A stretch of DNA of 48,839 nucleotides from Pseudomonadota bacterium (GCA_018242255.1 JAFECH010000002.1:1-48839); one strand, 5' to 3'; positions 14,555 to 22,594 are shown, counted from the first letter of the stretch. Numbers and translations: made by a program. Notes: generated by a model not told the origin, from the letters alone.

Positions 14555-15927
14555 GCGGCACCCCCGTTCGCATGAGACGGAAACAGCACGTGAAGCCCGA
14601 AACCGCCCTGCGCCCGAGGGCCGGCGTCCAACGATCCGCTCAGCGCCAGAACGCGCTCGCGCATCCCGATCAACCCCGATCCGGTGAACGTTTTCAATTT
14701 GGGATCGCGCACTGGCCCCATTCCGTCATCGGTCACCACCAGCTCGATATTCTCGCCTGCCGCGTTGCAAATTTGGTTGAGCGTCACTTTGACATTTTGG
14801 GCGTTGGCATGTTTGGCGGCGTTGTTCAATGCCTCTTGAATGATCCGATAGACGTGCGCTCTGGTTTCGGAATTGAGGTCTTCAATATCGCCGCTCGCCT
14901 GGATGGTGTAGCGCGTCCGGCCCTTTGCCTCCGTATTGTATGTCGCAACAAGCCCTTCAAGGCTCGGCAGCAAACCCAGGTCATCGATTTCCTGCGGGCG
15001 AAGATAGGTCAATGTTTTGCGCAGAGAGACCATGAGGCTCGACGCCATATCTTCGAGCTCCCTCGCCTCGCCTTCAAGTTCGGTCGCATCGCGCTGCACC
15101 GCCATTCTGAGACAGGCGGCAAGCGCGTTCAGCGCGCTGAGCTGCTGTGCGATTTCGTCATGAAGCTCGCGCGCGATATGCCGACGCTGCTGTTCCTGGG
15201 CGTCGACCAGACGACGCGCAAGTTCGGCACGTTCCGACGACGTCTGTTTGAGATCGGCTACCAAAGCGTTGAAGACTTCGCTGATGCGATTGATTTCAAC
15301 CAAACGAAATGCGGGCAGCCGGCTTGAGAGATCACCCCTCGCCAGGCGATTGATGCGATCCAGAATTACCGTCGTCGGGCGGAGTGCACGATCGATCACG
15401 CAATATGAGACGATGCATAGCACGGCCACGAGAAGCGCCGAGAAGCCGAATACCGGCGCAATCGTGTGCCACATCTCACTGGCGATTGCGGCGGGATTGA
15501 AGGTCGCGACCACGCTACCCGCAACCGTATTGCGATAAGAAACCGGACGCGAGGCCAACATCTCGCCGCCGACAAAATATTTGTAGGCTTCGATGAACCA
15601 TTGTGGCGACGGATTCGAAACCGTGTCGATGCCGGAACAGCTCGACCTCCATTCCGTGCCATCCCCCTTCAATAACTGGACGCACTGCCCGGGCTGAACG
15701 GCGTAGCTCGTAACAAGATCCCAATCCGGAAACCTCTTCGGAATGTCCAGCATCGTGTCGATCCGAAGGAGCTGTAGGTTCAGTTGGCGGCTGACAGATT
15801 GCGCCAGCACTTCGTTCTGGTGTTTCGCAATGCTCGACACGCGATAGATCGCGATCAGCGAACCTGCAAAAAGACAAGCAATCGCGACCAGCGTTATCCG
15901 GCGAACGAGCAGCCACTTCAGCGTCAT
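14551..15927 (-). CDS. NarX/LiaS-type sensor histidine kinase
   Basis: A 458-residue membrane kinase for the adjacent LuxR regulator. The first helix spans about residues 9-30, a periplasmic sensor part of about 120 residues contains two Cys (near CVQLL and SSCSG), and a second helix lies near 160-182. HAMP follows (DRALRPTTVILDRINRLARG), then the HisKA_3 dimerisation helix with phospho-acceptor His256 in ARELHDEIAQQ, and a C-terminal ATPase domain with ALNNAAKHANA (N box), VTDDGMG and GSGLIGMRER. The ATG at 15927 with CGGAG upstream is the start; a TTG at 15954 is less likely. Ligand unknown. Confidence 0.92.
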   Translation of the reverse strand: MTLKWLLVRRITLVAIACLFAGSLIAIYRVSSIAKHQNEVLAQSVSRQLNLQLLRIDTMLDIPKRFPDWDLVTSYAVQPGQCVQLLKGDGTEWRSSCSGIDTVSNPSPQWFIEAYKYFVGGEMLASRPVSYRNTVAGSVVATFNPAAIASEMWHTIAPVFGFSALLVAVLCIVSYCVIDRALRPTTVILDRINRLARGDLSSRLPAFRLVEINRISEVFNALVADLKQTSSERAELARRLVDAQEQQRRHIARELHDEIAQQLSALNALAACLRMAVQRDATELEGEARELEDMASSLMVSLRKTLTYLRPQEIDDLGLLPSLEGLVATYNTEAKGRTRYTIQASGDIEDLNSETRAHVYRIIQEALNNAAKHANAQNVKVTLNQICNAAGENIELVVTDDGMGPVRDPKLKTFTGSGLIGMRERVLALSGSLDAGPRAQGGFGLHVLFPSHANGGAA

Positions 15928-16132
15928 TGCAAACTCCGGCGACGGTGATCTCAAGCTGCTTGCAATCTATCGGGACGCGCAGGCCGCGTGAAGCGCTGCC
16001 CCGTTTCCTCAGGAAATTTGCCCGGCGGCCGGTAGGCGTTTCGCCGTAGTCGGCGACTGCGGACTGGCCGATGCTCCCTTCCTGGACGCGGCACCGCGCC
16101 GAGTAATAATCGTGAAACAACGGAGGAACATC

Positions 16133-16588
16133 GTGCCCGACAACAAATTCGATGACAGCAATATTCCTTGGCGGCAGCTTGAGGGCTTCGATGACCTCTG
16201 GTTTTACGTCTACAACGTGGACCGCAAAAACGGCATCGTCGATGCCATCTTCAAGTTTCGTGCGCAGTCGAAAATAATGCTCCACCAGCACAAGGTGCCC
16301 TATATCACGCTGGTGCTGCAAGGGGAGCTGCGGTTTTACAAACCGAACGGCGATATGAAAGAGATCCGTCCGGTCGGCAGCTATGTCGTCGGCGTTGCCA
16401 ATGGAGATCCGCACCTCGAAGGCGGCGGTGACGAAGACGTGATCGTGTTTTTCAGCTTCCGAAATGCCGAGGATGTCCTATTCGTTTTTCTCGACGACAA
16501 TCTCCAACCGGCTCTGCCATTTGGTGTCGCTGATTTCGAAGAACAGCTCAAGGCTCAAGGGCCTGCAAAGTGGCAGAAAGCAGCGTGA
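16133..16588 (+). CDS. Cupin-domain protein, dihydroxyacetophenone dioxygenase-like
   Basis: A 151-residue single-domain cupin. Metal-binding positions are visible in MLHQHKVPY (two His) and in DPHLEGGGDED (a third His and Glu), with LVLQGELRFYKPNGD between them as the usual cupin core strand. The layout resembles proteins annotated as 2,4'-dihydroxyacetophenone dioxygenase family, which cleave a C-C bond with Fe(II), but substrate cannot be read from the sequence. The GTG at 16133 with GGAGG six bases upstream is chosen over a GTG at 16112. A weak hairpin (GCAGCG...CGCTGC) covers the stop codon. Confidence 0.75.
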   Translation: MPDNKFDDSNIPWRQLEGFDDLWFYVYNVDRKNGIVDAIFKFRAQSKIMLHQHKVPYITLVLQGELRFYKPNGDMKEIRPVGSYVVGVANGDPHLEGGGDEDVIVFFSFRNAEDVLFVFLDDNLQPALPFGVADFEEQLKAQGPAKWQKAA

Positions 16589-16865
16589 CGCCGCTGCTCT
16601 GACTTTCAGACCCATCAGCGATCCAATACCCGTTTTCTTGAAGCAGAAGATAAACGTGCGCCCGCTCCGAACGTCCGGCAGACAATGTTGGCGTTCGGGG
16701 CGGACAGCGGCGTTGCAAATCGACGCGCATGTCGGCGCGGCATGCGGCTGGCCCAAATGAATGATAAGGGTCTCGGCGGGGAGGCTGCACACCGAGCGGC
16801 GTCCCCCTTACGCGTGTCGATCCAATCGAAGTCGCACGATGTCTTTCAACGCAAGAATTCCAGCC

Positions 16866-17735
16866 ATGACAAACTCACCCGACTACATGCCACCGAAGAT
16901 CTGGACTTGGGAAGCACCAAGCGGCGGCCAATTCGCCAGCATCAATCGTCCGATAGCAGGGGCGACGCACGAAAAGGAGCTGCCCGTCGGACGGCATCCG
17001 CTGCAGCTTTATTCGCTCGCGACGCCGAACGGCCAGAAGGTCACGATCATGCTCGAAGAGCTCCTCGCGCTCGGGCATAAAGGCGCGGAGTATGATGCGT
17101 GGCTAATCCGGATTAATAATGGCGATCAGTTCGGCAGTGGCTTCGTGGAAGTCAATCCGAACTCAAAAATTCCAGCGCTTATGGATCGCAGCGGGCCCAA
17201 GCCGCGACGCGTCTTCGAGTCAGGCGCCATTCTTCTTTATCTGGCAGAAAAGTTCGGCGCCCTGCTGCCTGTCGATCCGGACGCGCGCACTGAAGCGCTA
17301 AACTGGCTGTTCTGGCAGATGGGCAGCGCGCCGTATCTGGGAGGTGGGCTCGGTCATTTCTACAGCTATGCGCCGATCAAGATCGAATACGCGATCAACC
17401 GTTTCGCGATGGAAACCAAGCGGCAGCTCGACGTTCTAGACCGGCATCTTGCAGGACATAGTTTTATGGCTGGGCACGACTACTCGATCGCGGATATCGC
17501 AATCTGGCCGTGGTACGGCAATCTCGTCCGCGGCGAGCTCTATGACGCCGGCGAGTTCCTGCAGGTTCAGGAGTATTCCAACGTCATCCGTTGGGCGAAC
17601 GCTATTGCGGATCGTCCCGCCGTGAAGCGGGGGCGCATGGTCAATCGCATTTCTGGACCGCTCGAACGGCAGTTACGCGAGCGCCACGACGCCAGCGATT
17701 TTGAGACGAAAACGCAAGACAAAGTGGTTGCTTAA
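16866..17735 (+). CDS. yghU: Glutathione-dependent disulfide-bond oxidoreductase, YghU type
   Basis: A 289-residue glutathione S-transferase-fold enzyme that reduces disulfides and organic hydroperoxides with glutathione. It aligns throughout with E. coli YghU: KIWTWEAPSGGQFASINRP, HPLQLYSLATPNGQKVTIML, the typical LIRINNGDQFGSGFVEVNPN, FESGAILLYLAEKFG, and the closing NRISGP and RHDASDFET motifs. The N-terminal thioredoxin-like and C-terminal helical domains are complete. The ATG at 16866 matches the start of the E. coli protein; an upstream in-frame ATG at 16839 is possible. Confidence 0.93.
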   Translation: MTNSPDYMPPKIWTWEAPSGGQFASINRPIAGATHEKELPVGRHPLQLYSLATPNGQKVTIMLEELLALGHKGAEYDAWLIRINNGDQFGSGFVEVNPNSKIPALMDRSGPKPRRVFESGAILLYLAEKFGALLPVDPDARTEALNWLFWQMGSAPYLGGGLGHFYSYAPIKIEYAINRFAMETKRQLDVLDRHLAGHSFMAGHDYSIADIAIWPWYGNLVRGELYDAGEFLQVQEYSNVIRWANAIADRPAVKRGRMVNRISGPLERQLRERHDASDFETKTQDKVVA

Positions 17736-17742
17736 AACAGGC

Positions 17743-17765
17743 GTGCGCGCCTGTGGCGCGCGCAC
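17743..17765. terminator. Hairpin between convergent genes
   Basis: Arms GTGCGCGC / GCGCGCAC with a seven-base loop, between the yghU stop (17735) and the stop of the gene ending at 17767. Confidence 0.6.
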
Positions 17766-17766
17766 C

Positions 17767-18087
17767 CTAGCAACCGCGGCTTGCCATGCATTGACCGTAG
17801 CCCGGTTCGCTAACGCCCCACTGATCAAAGCAGCTGTGCCGAACGTCACGGCAATGGTTTTCGTAGTCGCTGCGAGGCGGAATTCCGGAATTGTTGCCGT
17901 TGTCGATCGCCGACCAAGGAACGTCGACGAAGACGCCGGAGTTTTGGCCCCAACCTTGACCCTGGCCTTGACCGTGGCCGTCCCCCCCACCTGGGCGGCC
18001 CGGACCACCGCGCCAATCCATGGGACCGGCAACAGCCGCTCCGCTCAGCACCGTGCAAGCGACCGCAATAGCCACGAGCCGTTTCAT
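17767..18087 (-). CDS. Gly-rich exported protein with four Cys
   Basis: A 106-residue secreted protein. A clean signal peptide (MKRLVAIAVACTVLSGAAVA) is followed by a Gly/Gln/His-rich spacer (GGDGHGQGQGQGWGQN), then a conserved-looking SAIDNG motif and a Cys-bearing end: NHCRDVRHSC and YGQCMASRGC. The four Cys can form two disulfides in the periplasm. No family was recognised. GGAGATTGTC precedes the ATG. It is convergent with yghU. Confidence 0.7.
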   Translation of the reverse strand: MKRLVAIAVACTVLSGAAVAGPMDWRGGPGRPGGGDGHGQGQGQGWGQNSGVFVDVPWSAIDNGNNSGIPPRSDYENHCRDVRHSCFDQWGVSEPGYGQCMASRGC

Positions 18088-18380
18088 GACAATCTCCGCC
18101 TCTTTTCCGCGTCTCTTCGGTTCAATTTGCCTGAAGAAGCTTGCCGGAGGGTGTCTTAGAGCGGCTATTTCGCAAGGCAGTTACTGGCCAGCAAAAACAC
18201 GCTTCAGAAGGGGACAGCCCGGCCACGGAGCCACAAAGCAGGTTGGATCAGAACCATGCGTCTTTGATTACGAGAATTTATGAGAACTGGAATGTCATTT
18301 ATTTCAACACCTTAACACCCGACCGGATCTCCAGCACGCGCGGGTCTGGAACCACCATCAGCACACCGCATTAATCACCA

Positions 18381-18635
18381 ATGAGCGAAAAGAGTTCAAA
18401 TTTGCGTACGCCGCCGGATTTGCCGCTTAAGCGCGGGGAGGCGACGCATTGGGTAGAAATTTTCGCCCGTCGAACGGCAGAAGATCTCAAGCGCATTCTG
18501 CAGGAAGATATGGACTGGACGACTTCCGTTCCGATCCTCGAACGATTGGACCGTCTTTACGAGCTTGAGGAAGCGCGTCGTCGTGCCGACGATACGCGCA
18601 ATGATCTGCACTCCTCCTATCGTCTGGCCTCCTAG
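18381..18635 (+). CDS. Small helical protein C (NepR-like pattern), 84 aa
   Basis: Third member of the short-protein family (5917, 9545). After an N-terminal extension (LRTPPDLPLKRGEAT) it shows THWVEIFARRTAEDLKRIL, a linker with DMDWTTSVP, then ILERLDRLYELEEARRR. The Trp, the Phe four later, the LKR helix and the L..L...E end align with the other two. The ATG has no clear ribosome site; a GGAAC-N16-CATT element ends only eight bases before it, which would leave almost no leader, so its own promoter is unclear. Next comes the DUF883 stress operon, whose EcfG promoter begins eight bases after this stop. Confidence 0.6.
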   Translation: MSEKSSNLRTPPDLPLKRGEATHWVEIFARRTAEDLKRILQEDMDWTTSVPILERLDRLYELEEARRRADDTRNDLHSSYRLAS

Positions 18636-18643
18636 CGTTTTCC

Positions 18644-18670
18644 GGAACAAACGATCCCTCGCAGGCGTTT
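18644..18670 (+). promoter_or_regulatory. EcfG-type general stress promoter
   Basis: GGAAC (18644-18648), 17 bases, CGTTT (18666-18670). Exact consensus, 35 bases before the DUF883 start codon. Confidence 0.75.
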
Positions 18671-18704
18671 GTTGTCCAAATTGTTCGGTTTCGGGAGGAA
18701 GAGC

Positions 18705-18995
18705 ATGGCTAATCCAACGACCTCGGAAGACCTCAAATCAGCGTCGCACGACCTGACCGACAAGGCAGTCGACGCCGGGTTGCGCGCGGTCGACTCACTA
18801 GAGCGAACTGCGATCAATCTTCAAGAAAAAGGCGAGCGACTTATGTCGAAGAGCGCCGAACTTGGCGACAACATGCAGAAAGTCGCGAGGAATTTCTCGA
18901 AAGCCGTCGACAAATCGGTAACCGAGCAACCGATGACAACCCTCGGCATGGCTGTCGCCGCTGGTTTCATTCTCGGCGCAATCTGGAAAGCCTAA
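18705..18995 (+). CDS. DUF883 (ElaB/YqjD-like) membrane-tethered protein
   Basis: A 96-residue protein: a long helical, charged soluble part (SLERTAINLQEKGERLMSKS, LGDNMQKVARNFSKAVDK) ending in one C-terminal membrane helix (TTLGMAVAAGFILGAIWKA) with Gly spacing typical of the DUF883 family. ElaB/YqjD in E. coli are tail-anchored, stationary-phase proteins that bind ribosomes at the membrane. GGGAGGA precedes the ATG. It is first in a three-gene unit (18705, 19011, 19519) with gaps of 15 and 28 bases and a consensus EcfG promoter. Confidence 0.85.
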   Translation: MANPTTSEDLKSASHDLTDKAVDAGLRAVDSLERTAINLQEKGERLMSKSAELGDNMQKVARNFSKAVDKSVTEQPMTTLGMAVAAGFILGAIWKA

Positions 18996-19010
18996 GATCG
19001 GAGCGCGCCA

Positions 19011-19490
19011 ATGTTTGCAAGGTTATTTGCTAGAGCCGAGGCGAGCGTCGACAATGCGATCGCCGACCTAGGTAATCGTGTGTTGATCACCATCCCCTTT
19101 ATCGTTGCGTTCGGCTTTGCGGCCGCGAGCTTGTCAATATATGTCAATCGGACGTATGGCGCGGAGATTGGCAATCTCATCGTTGCCGCTTCCTTCGTTC
19201 TGCTGGGCGGCATCATTGCAATCGTTGTCAAGATCCGTAGCTCGTCGCCGCCCGTGCGGGAGCAGGCCGAGACCGCGGCAAGCGAAGAACCTGCCGAAGA
19301 TATCAAGTCGATTTTCGACAATGAGCAGCTGATGGGCATCGCCGCAACTGCAGCGCCGATCATTCTGCCTGCATTGTTGAGGACGGCAACGAAGAATTGG
19401 CCGTTGGTTCTGGCGGTCGCGGCAGGTCTCTACGTTTTCAGTTTTCCGCAAGACGGAGACGCGACCCAACAGCAGCCGCAGTCTTCCTGA
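19011..19490 (+). CDS. Membrane protein of the DUF883 operon
   Basis: A 159-residue protein, not named. Two membrane helices occur early (LITIPFIVAFGFAAASLSIY, about residues 25-45, and IVAASFVLLGGIIAIVV, about 57-73), then a polar linker with REQAETAASEEPAED and a final hydrophobic part (IAATAAPIILPALLRTA, LVLAVAAGLYVFSF). GGAG precedes the ATG. Its place between two membrane stress proteins and the shared promoter argue for a general stress role. It has the size of holin-like YqjE relatives but a different helix arrangement. Confidence 0.75.
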   Translation: MFARLFARAEASVDNAIADLGNRVLITIPFIVAFGFAAASLSIYVNRTYGAEIGNLIVAASFVLLGGIIAIVVKIRSSSPPVREQAETAASEEPAEDIKSIFDNEQLMGIAATAAPIILPALLRTATKNWPLVLAVAAGLYVFSFPQDGDATQQQPQSS

Positions 19491-19518
19491 TGTTCAATCC
19501 ATGGAGAGAGATTTCAAA

Positions 19519-19839
19519 ATGACGTATGCACACGACACGCCGGATAACGAAACCACAGAAGCTGAAGACGGCATTCTCAGCAAGCCGGCCGTCGCCATGA
19601 TCGCAGCCGGCGCCATCGGTTTTGCTGTCGGAGCGGTAATTTGGCAGTACCGTCGCTCGCACCCCCAGAAATTTGCGTCATTTGATCGTGCCGTCGATAT
19701 GGCTCGCTCGGGTGCTGTCGATACGGTTCAAACGCTACGCAAGCGTCTGCGCGAAGAGGGCTATTCGCCGGCTCAGATTGAAGGGCGAGCCAAGAAATAT
19801 TTAGCCCAGCTTATCGATGCTGCGCAGAGCCGCTTTTAA
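19519..19839 (+). CDS. Small membrane protein with LREEGY motif
   Basis: A 106-residue protein: acidic N-terminus (DTPDNETTEAEDG), a Gly-rich membrane helix (VAMIAAGAIGFAVGAVIW) with GxxxG spacing, and a basic amphipathic C-terminus that includes LRKRLREEGYSPAQIEGRAK. The last motif nearly repeats that of the protein at 12115. The ATG at 19519 lies eight bases after GGAGAGAG. It is third in the DUF883 operon; an intrinsic terminator follows at 19863-19890. Confidence 0.7.
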   Translation: MTYAHDTPDNETTEAEDGILSKPAVAMIAAGAIGFAVGAVIWQYRRSHPQKFASFDRAVDMARSGAVDTVQTLRKRLREEGYSPAQIEGRAKKYLAQLIDAAQSRF

Positions 19840-19846
19840 AATAGCC

Positions 19847-20461
19847 TTATGTAAACTCACTTAGGCCGGAGCTTTTTGCCCGGCCTTTTTCAGATAACGT
19901 CCGGAACGTGATCGACCAGCGCGACGTGAACAAATGATCGATGCTGTGTTCCCACTCGTGACGCGCTTCGCCGGACAGCAGATAGATCGACCGGGGCGCA
20001 AGCGGAACAGTCATCCGCTTGAAGCCTTGTGTGAGCCGTTGCCGAAAACGCATCGGCGCCGGAGCTTCAAGCGAAATTCCGATGACATGCTCGAAGACCG
20101 GACGATCGCGATGCCAGCCAATACCCGCTCCGACGTCGTACCGGATGAGAAGTGCCTGTTCGAGTTTGCTGGCGGGTAGCCCGGCGAACTTCGCTCCACG
20201 TTCGCGAAACGGCATCAGAAATGTCGGCAGAGCCCGTGACGGTCCGAACTTGCCAGTCTCGAAATCATAGCTCCAGCCGAACGTCGCCGTGAGGCGCTCA
20301 CCGGTCCATTGTTGAAAGCGAAATGGCGCCAGATCCTCGTCGTCGATCTCGCGGATGAGATCGCTCTCCTCCGCTTCAGTTAGAAAGCCGTCGCGATAGC
20401 GAAGTCCCGGCAACGTGTACGGGCTGAACAAATCCGGCTGAAGAATACGGTCACTGGGCAT
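19847..20461 (-). CDS. AlkB-like 2-oxoglutarate/Fe(II) dioxygenase
   Basis: A 204-residue AlkB-fold enzyme; the family removes alkyl lesions from nucleic acids or demethylates other substrates. The Fe ligands are visible as His117-x-Asp119 (GWHRDRP) and His172 (EWEHSI), and the 2-oxoglutarate arginines in RWSITFR (Arg181, Arg187). LIRYDVGAGIGW and FGWSYDFETG are typical. The protein closely resembles the short AlkB homologs of alphaproteobacteria (ALKBH6/7-like) rather than the E. coli Ada-operon enzyme. The start at 20461 lacks a strong ribosome site; an in-frame extension to 20560 runs through a hairpin and is unlikely. Its last 40 bases overlap the terminator of the convergent operon. Confidence 0.85.
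   Translation of the reverse strand: MPSDRILQPDLFSPYTLPGLRYRDGFLTEAEESDLIREIDDEDLAPFRFQQWTGERLTATFGWSYDFETGKFGPSRALPTFLMPFRERGAKFAGLPASKLEQALLIRYDVGAGIGWHRDRPVFEHVIGISLEAPAPMRFRQRLTQGFKRMTVPLAPRSIYLLSGEARHEWEHSIDHLFTSRWSITFRTLSEKGRAKSSGLSEFT
19863..19890 (+). terminator. Intrinsic terminator of the DUF883 operon
   Basis: Stem AGGCCGG / CCGGCCT with loop of about ten bases, then TTTTT. It lies inside the last codons of the convergent AlkB gene. Confidence 0.8.
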
Positions 20462-20516
20462 GACGGGCAATTGGGTATTCGGCTGCGCAGATGCAATCCG
20501 ACCGGGCTTTGACAGG

Positions 20517-20549
20517 GAACACCCCGGCGCGGCGGGAGCCGGGGTGTTC
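20517..20549. repeat. Hairpin, CACCCC group
   Basis: Perfect 12-base arms GAACACCCCGGC / GCCGGGGTGTTC, nine-base loop. No T-tract on either side, so it is not a standard terminator; it lies in the putative leader of the AlkB transcript. Confidence 0.55.
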
Positions 20550-20605
20550 GGGTCGGCCACGATCTAGGGGACGGCGGGGGGACGCCAAACCGTGGCACGA
20601 GCAAC

Positions 20606-20630
20606 GACGCTCTCGGCCCCTATCAGTTCC
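20606..20630 (-). promoter_or_regulatory. Weak EcfG-type promoter before alkB
   Basis: Minus strand: GGAAC (20626-20630), 16 bases, CGTC followed by GTT. One -10 mismatch. It lies 145 bases before the AlkB start codon, with the 20517 hairpin in the leader. Confidence 0.4.
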
Positions 20631-20708
20631 GAAAGTCCGGCGATTTTTCTTTTTTATTGTTCTTTTTTTATTGTGATGACATAGCGCGAGCAGCGCCGGG
20701 CATTTCGC

Positions 20709-20750
20709 AAAAAAGGACACCCCGGACGAGCGAGGGCTGCTGCCGGGGTG
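20709..20750 (-). terminator. Intrinsic terminator on the minus strand
   Basis: Arms CACCCCGG / CCGGGGTG (20718-20725 and 20743-20750), followed on the minus strand by TCCTTTTTTG. Probable end of the transcript of the gene at 20977-21195. Confidence 0.75.
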
Positions 20751-20976
20751 CTAGATCTCTCCAAGATTTGCCAATGATGGGAGACGCGCGCAGCGTCTGC
20801 TTATGGCCGATTCGAGACAAGCATCGCAGCCGACTTATCAACAGCCTACAGAATATGCGAGTCAGGAGGGCCGAGCTTTACCAGCAGTTACCAGCTGGCG
20901 CTTGGCTTACAGGCGCCCAACAAATTGGTAGTTGGCTTCGACGACAGCGAATTTTTTCGCAATGCGCAATTTTCTA

Positions 20977-21195
20977 TTACGCAGCGGACGCACGATCAAA
21001 AGCTGCCGCGCCGCCAAATATGGCTGCCATAAGACCGTCAGCTTCGCGCTCGCCGTGATCGGCAGCAAAGAACAGGCGCTGCACCATGGTTGGGATGGAA
21101 AGCTCTATTTCGCGCTCCGCGGCTTCGCGCACGGCGCGATCCAAGACGGCGTAAAATCGCGACAACTCTTCCGCCGAATATCCGTGTGTCCTCAT
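20977..21195 (-). CDS. Hypothetical protein, 72 aa, with EcfG promoter
   Basis: A small soluble protein: HGYSAEELSRFYAVLDRAVR, a helix EAAEREIELSIPTMVQRLFF, then AADHGEREADGLMAA and an Ala-rich end. Function is unknown. The ATG at 21195 has GAGGG upstream; an ATG nine bases earlier abuts that site and is unlikely. A perfect EcfG promoter lies 48 bases upstream (21243-21268), and a terminator follows 227 bases after the stop, so the gene is a self-contained general-stress transcription unit. Confidence 0.65.
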   Translation of the reverse strand: MRTHGYSAEELSRFYAVLDRAVREAAEREIELSIPTMVQRLFFAADHGEREADGLMAAIFGGAAAFDRASAA

Positions 21196-21242
21196 CGGGA
21201 ACATCCCTCAAAGCAGGCAGCCCCCTGCCCACGCTGTTAAAG

Positions 21243-21268
21243 AACGTAGTGACCGAAACGGAGGTTCC
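21243..21268 (-). promoter_or_regulatory. EcfG-type general stress promoter
   Basis: Minus strand: GGAAC (21264-21268), 17 bases, CGTT (21243-21246). Exact consensus. Confidence 0.75.
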
Positions 21269-21349
21269 CAGTACCCGTCGTGCTATATTTTTCGAGTTCG
21301 CCCTTCTAAATGAACGGTTTATTAAAGAACAAGCCGCATCGGCCACGCC

Positions 21350-22594
21350 TCAGTTGATCATCCCGATCACGGCAGCGCTCATCATCGTCGCGAGCGTACC
21401 GGAAAGAATGGAACGTGCGCCGAGAGAAATAATGTCGCTTTTGCGCTCGGGCGCCATCGTCGTCATGCCGCCTACGAGAATGCCAAGACTGCCAAAATTG
21501 GCGAAGCCGCAAAGCGCGTAAGTCATCATCAGGCGAGAACGTGGGCTCAGCGCGTCGGCAGGCAACTTCGAGAGATCGAGATATGCCACGAATTCGTTCA
21601 GAGCGGTCTTCGTTCCCATTAATAGCGAAGCCGTCGAAAGATCCGCGGCGGGGATGCCGATGAGCCAGAGCAACGGCCAGAACACATAAGCGAACAACTT
21701 TTGCAGAGTGATCGGCGTGCCGGAATACGGCAACAGTCCCAATGCGAGGTTCACCAGACTGACAAGAGCGACGAGAACGATCAACATGGCGATGATGGTG
21801 GCGACGATGCCGATGCCGTCGATCGTTCCGCGGACGATCGCTTCCATCGTACTGTGCGGCGGATCAGACAGCGAAAGCTCGCCTGCTTCCTCTGTATCGG
21901 GAACGAATGGCACCATGAGCGCGGCGACTGCAAGAGCGGCGGGTGTGCTGATGATCGATGCGATCAGAATATTGCCGAGCGAATCTGGGATGACTGAGCC
22001 CAGCAACGCCGCGTAGATGATCATCATGGTTCCGGCGATACCGGCCATCCCACAACTCATCAGCGCGAACAGCTCTCCGCGAAACATCGTTTTGAGGTAA
22101 GGGCGCACGAGAAGCGGTGCCTCGACCATGCCGACGAAAATATGCACCGCTCCGCCGAGCGCGAGTGCGCCGCCGATGCCAAGTGTGCGTCGCAGTGCGA
22201 ATGCAAGTGCGCCGACAATACGCTGCAGAACGCCCCAATAGAGCAGCACCGAAGCGATGGCGCTGATCACCAACACAAGCGGGAAAGCGCGAAATGCCAG
22301 CACGAAGCTTGCTTCAGGATGTGCTTCGACGAACGGCGGGGTGCCTCCACCAAGATACCCGAAAACCAATGCCGTGCCGGTGTCGGTCGCTTTCTGCAGG
22401 GCCGTAACGCCGTCGTTCAATATAAGAAAGATCTTCGTCGCAGGCGGAAATTTGGTGAATAGAAAAGCAAGAGCGATCTGCAGGGTGACTCCGGCGATGA
22501 CGATGCGTAGCGGAATACGCCAGCGGTTCTCACTGAGAAGCCACGCGATCAGCAATAGGCTCGCGAGCCCGCAAGCGCCGTGCAACACGTTCAT
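21350..22594 (-). CDS. nupC: Concentrative nucleoside transporter (NupC/CNT family)
   Basis: A 414-residue inner-membrane symporter that takes up nucleosides with H+ or Na+. The length is normal and nine to ten hydrophobic helices are visible. CNT-family motifs: FVLAFRAFPLVLVISAI, GAVHIFVGMVEAPLLVRPYL, MSCGMAGIAGTMMIIYAALL (the family's re-entrant and binding region), ALNEFVAYLDL and ALCGFANFGSLGILVGG near the end. The ATG at 22594 with GGGGA upstream is the start; in-frame sequence up to 22813 is non-coding in character. It stands alone, with no nucleoside catabolic genes beside it. Confidence 0.93.
   Translation of the reverse strand: MNVLHGACGLASLLLIAWLLSENRWRIPLRIVIAGVTLQIALAFLFTKFPPATKIFLILNDGVTALQKATDTGTALVFGYLGGGTPPFVEAHPEASFVLAFRAFPLVLVISAIASVLLYWGVLQRIVGALAFALRRTLGIGGALALGGAVHIFVGMVEAPLLVRPYLKTMFRGELFALMSCGMAGIAGTMMIIYAALLGSVIPDSLGNILIASIISTPAALAVAALMVPFVPDTEEAGELSLSDPPHSTMEAIVRGTIDGIGIVATIIAMLIVLVALVSLVNLALGLLPYSGTPITLQKLFAYVFWPLLWLIGIPAADLSTASLLMGTKTALNEFVAYLDLSKLPADALSPRSRLMMTYALCGFANFGSLGILVGGMTTMAPERKSDIISLGARSILSGTLATMMSAAVIGMIN

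Larger units (their letters stand above)
20462..20976. other. 515-bp region with two CACCCC-type hairpins
   Basis: No protein gene was recognised. It holds hairpins at 20517-20549 and 20718-20750, a weak EcfG element for alkB (20606-20630), and a T-rich run near 20645-20675 (T5, T6 and T7 blocks). The stretch from 20751 to 20976 is featureless to me. Confidence 0.5.

Noticed and set aside
15515-16414. Minus-strand frame of 299 codons across the kinase and cupin genes
   Set aside because: It overlaps two well-supported genes and contains no recognised family; shadow frame.
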